Below are positions 14,978 to 15,048 of a DNA stretch of 15,048 bases, piece after piece. The DNA is from Lachnoclostridium sp. UBA3320 (GTDB taxonomy: Bacteria > Bacillota > Clostridia > Lachnospirales > Lachnospiraceae). Within the stretch, counting starts at the first letter, position 1. Every line of letters starts with the position of its first letter. The position numbers and the translations under genes were made by a program. The notes beneath the pieces are model-generated. The model was not told the origin of the DNA. It searched no databases and saw only the letters and a program-made list of their open reading frames with translations. The stretch is from NCBI GenBank assembly GCA_002361175.1, contig DESG01000146.1:1-15048 (forward strand), given 5' to 3'.

Positions 14978-15048
14978 TATTATACCAACTTTCTATTTCA
15001 TACCAAATAAAGATATATGATTCAGACGTAACAGTTCAGATACCCCCT

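Overview
The window is AT-rich (roughly one third G+C by eye) and densely coded. It has strong AGGAGG-type ribosome binding sites, sigma-A-like promoters and some TTG starts. Gene content points to a low-GC Firmicute of the Clostridia, most likely a gut Lachnospiraceae member: an arg cluster in clostridial style, a GerMN lipoprotein beside a two-component system, a DUF1703-type AAA/nuclease protein, a YARHG-domain protein and a microbial PARG. This assignment is inferred from gene families, not from a marker gene.

Left part (1-2216): the tail of a broken or truncated surface-type protein (56-388) ends at a hairpin terminator. An extended -10 promoter follows directly and drives a 565-residue AAA-ATPase-like/PD-(D/E)XK protein. 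Arginine block (2278-5528): a good promoter, overlapped by two ArgR-box-like palindromes, precedes argC-argB-argD, spaced by about 20 bases and each with its own RBS. argJ, which often sits between argC and argB in Firmicutes, is absent here. A small DMT/YdcZ-type membrane protein follows.

Central block (6194-12352): five genes with gaps of 2-26 bases look like one operon: comEA (DNA receptor), an OmpR-type response regulator, a HAMP histidine kinase, a GerMN lipoprotein and comEC (DNA channel). Receptor and channel of the DNA-uptake machine therefore flank a signalling pair and an envelope lipoprotein. The comEC reading frame has a strong Shine-Dalgarno, but ATA lies where ATG is expected. 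The first conventional start, a TTG, is 31 bases further on and would cut into the first membrane helix.

Right part (12380-14977): a promoter with a TGACA-N5-TGTCA palindrome precedes a two-helix membrane protein with a Tyr/Asp/Glu-rich segment and a C-terminal YARHG domain. Next comes a TIGR02452-type microbial poly(ADP-ribose) glycohydrolase with an intact GGG-X7-QEE signature. A long hairpin separates it from a convergent XRE-family regulator, which is divergent from a small zinc-ribbon, tail-anchored membrane protein. No tRNA, rRNA, CRISPR array, insertion sequence or phage module is visible, and no gene-free stretch exceeds 300 bases.
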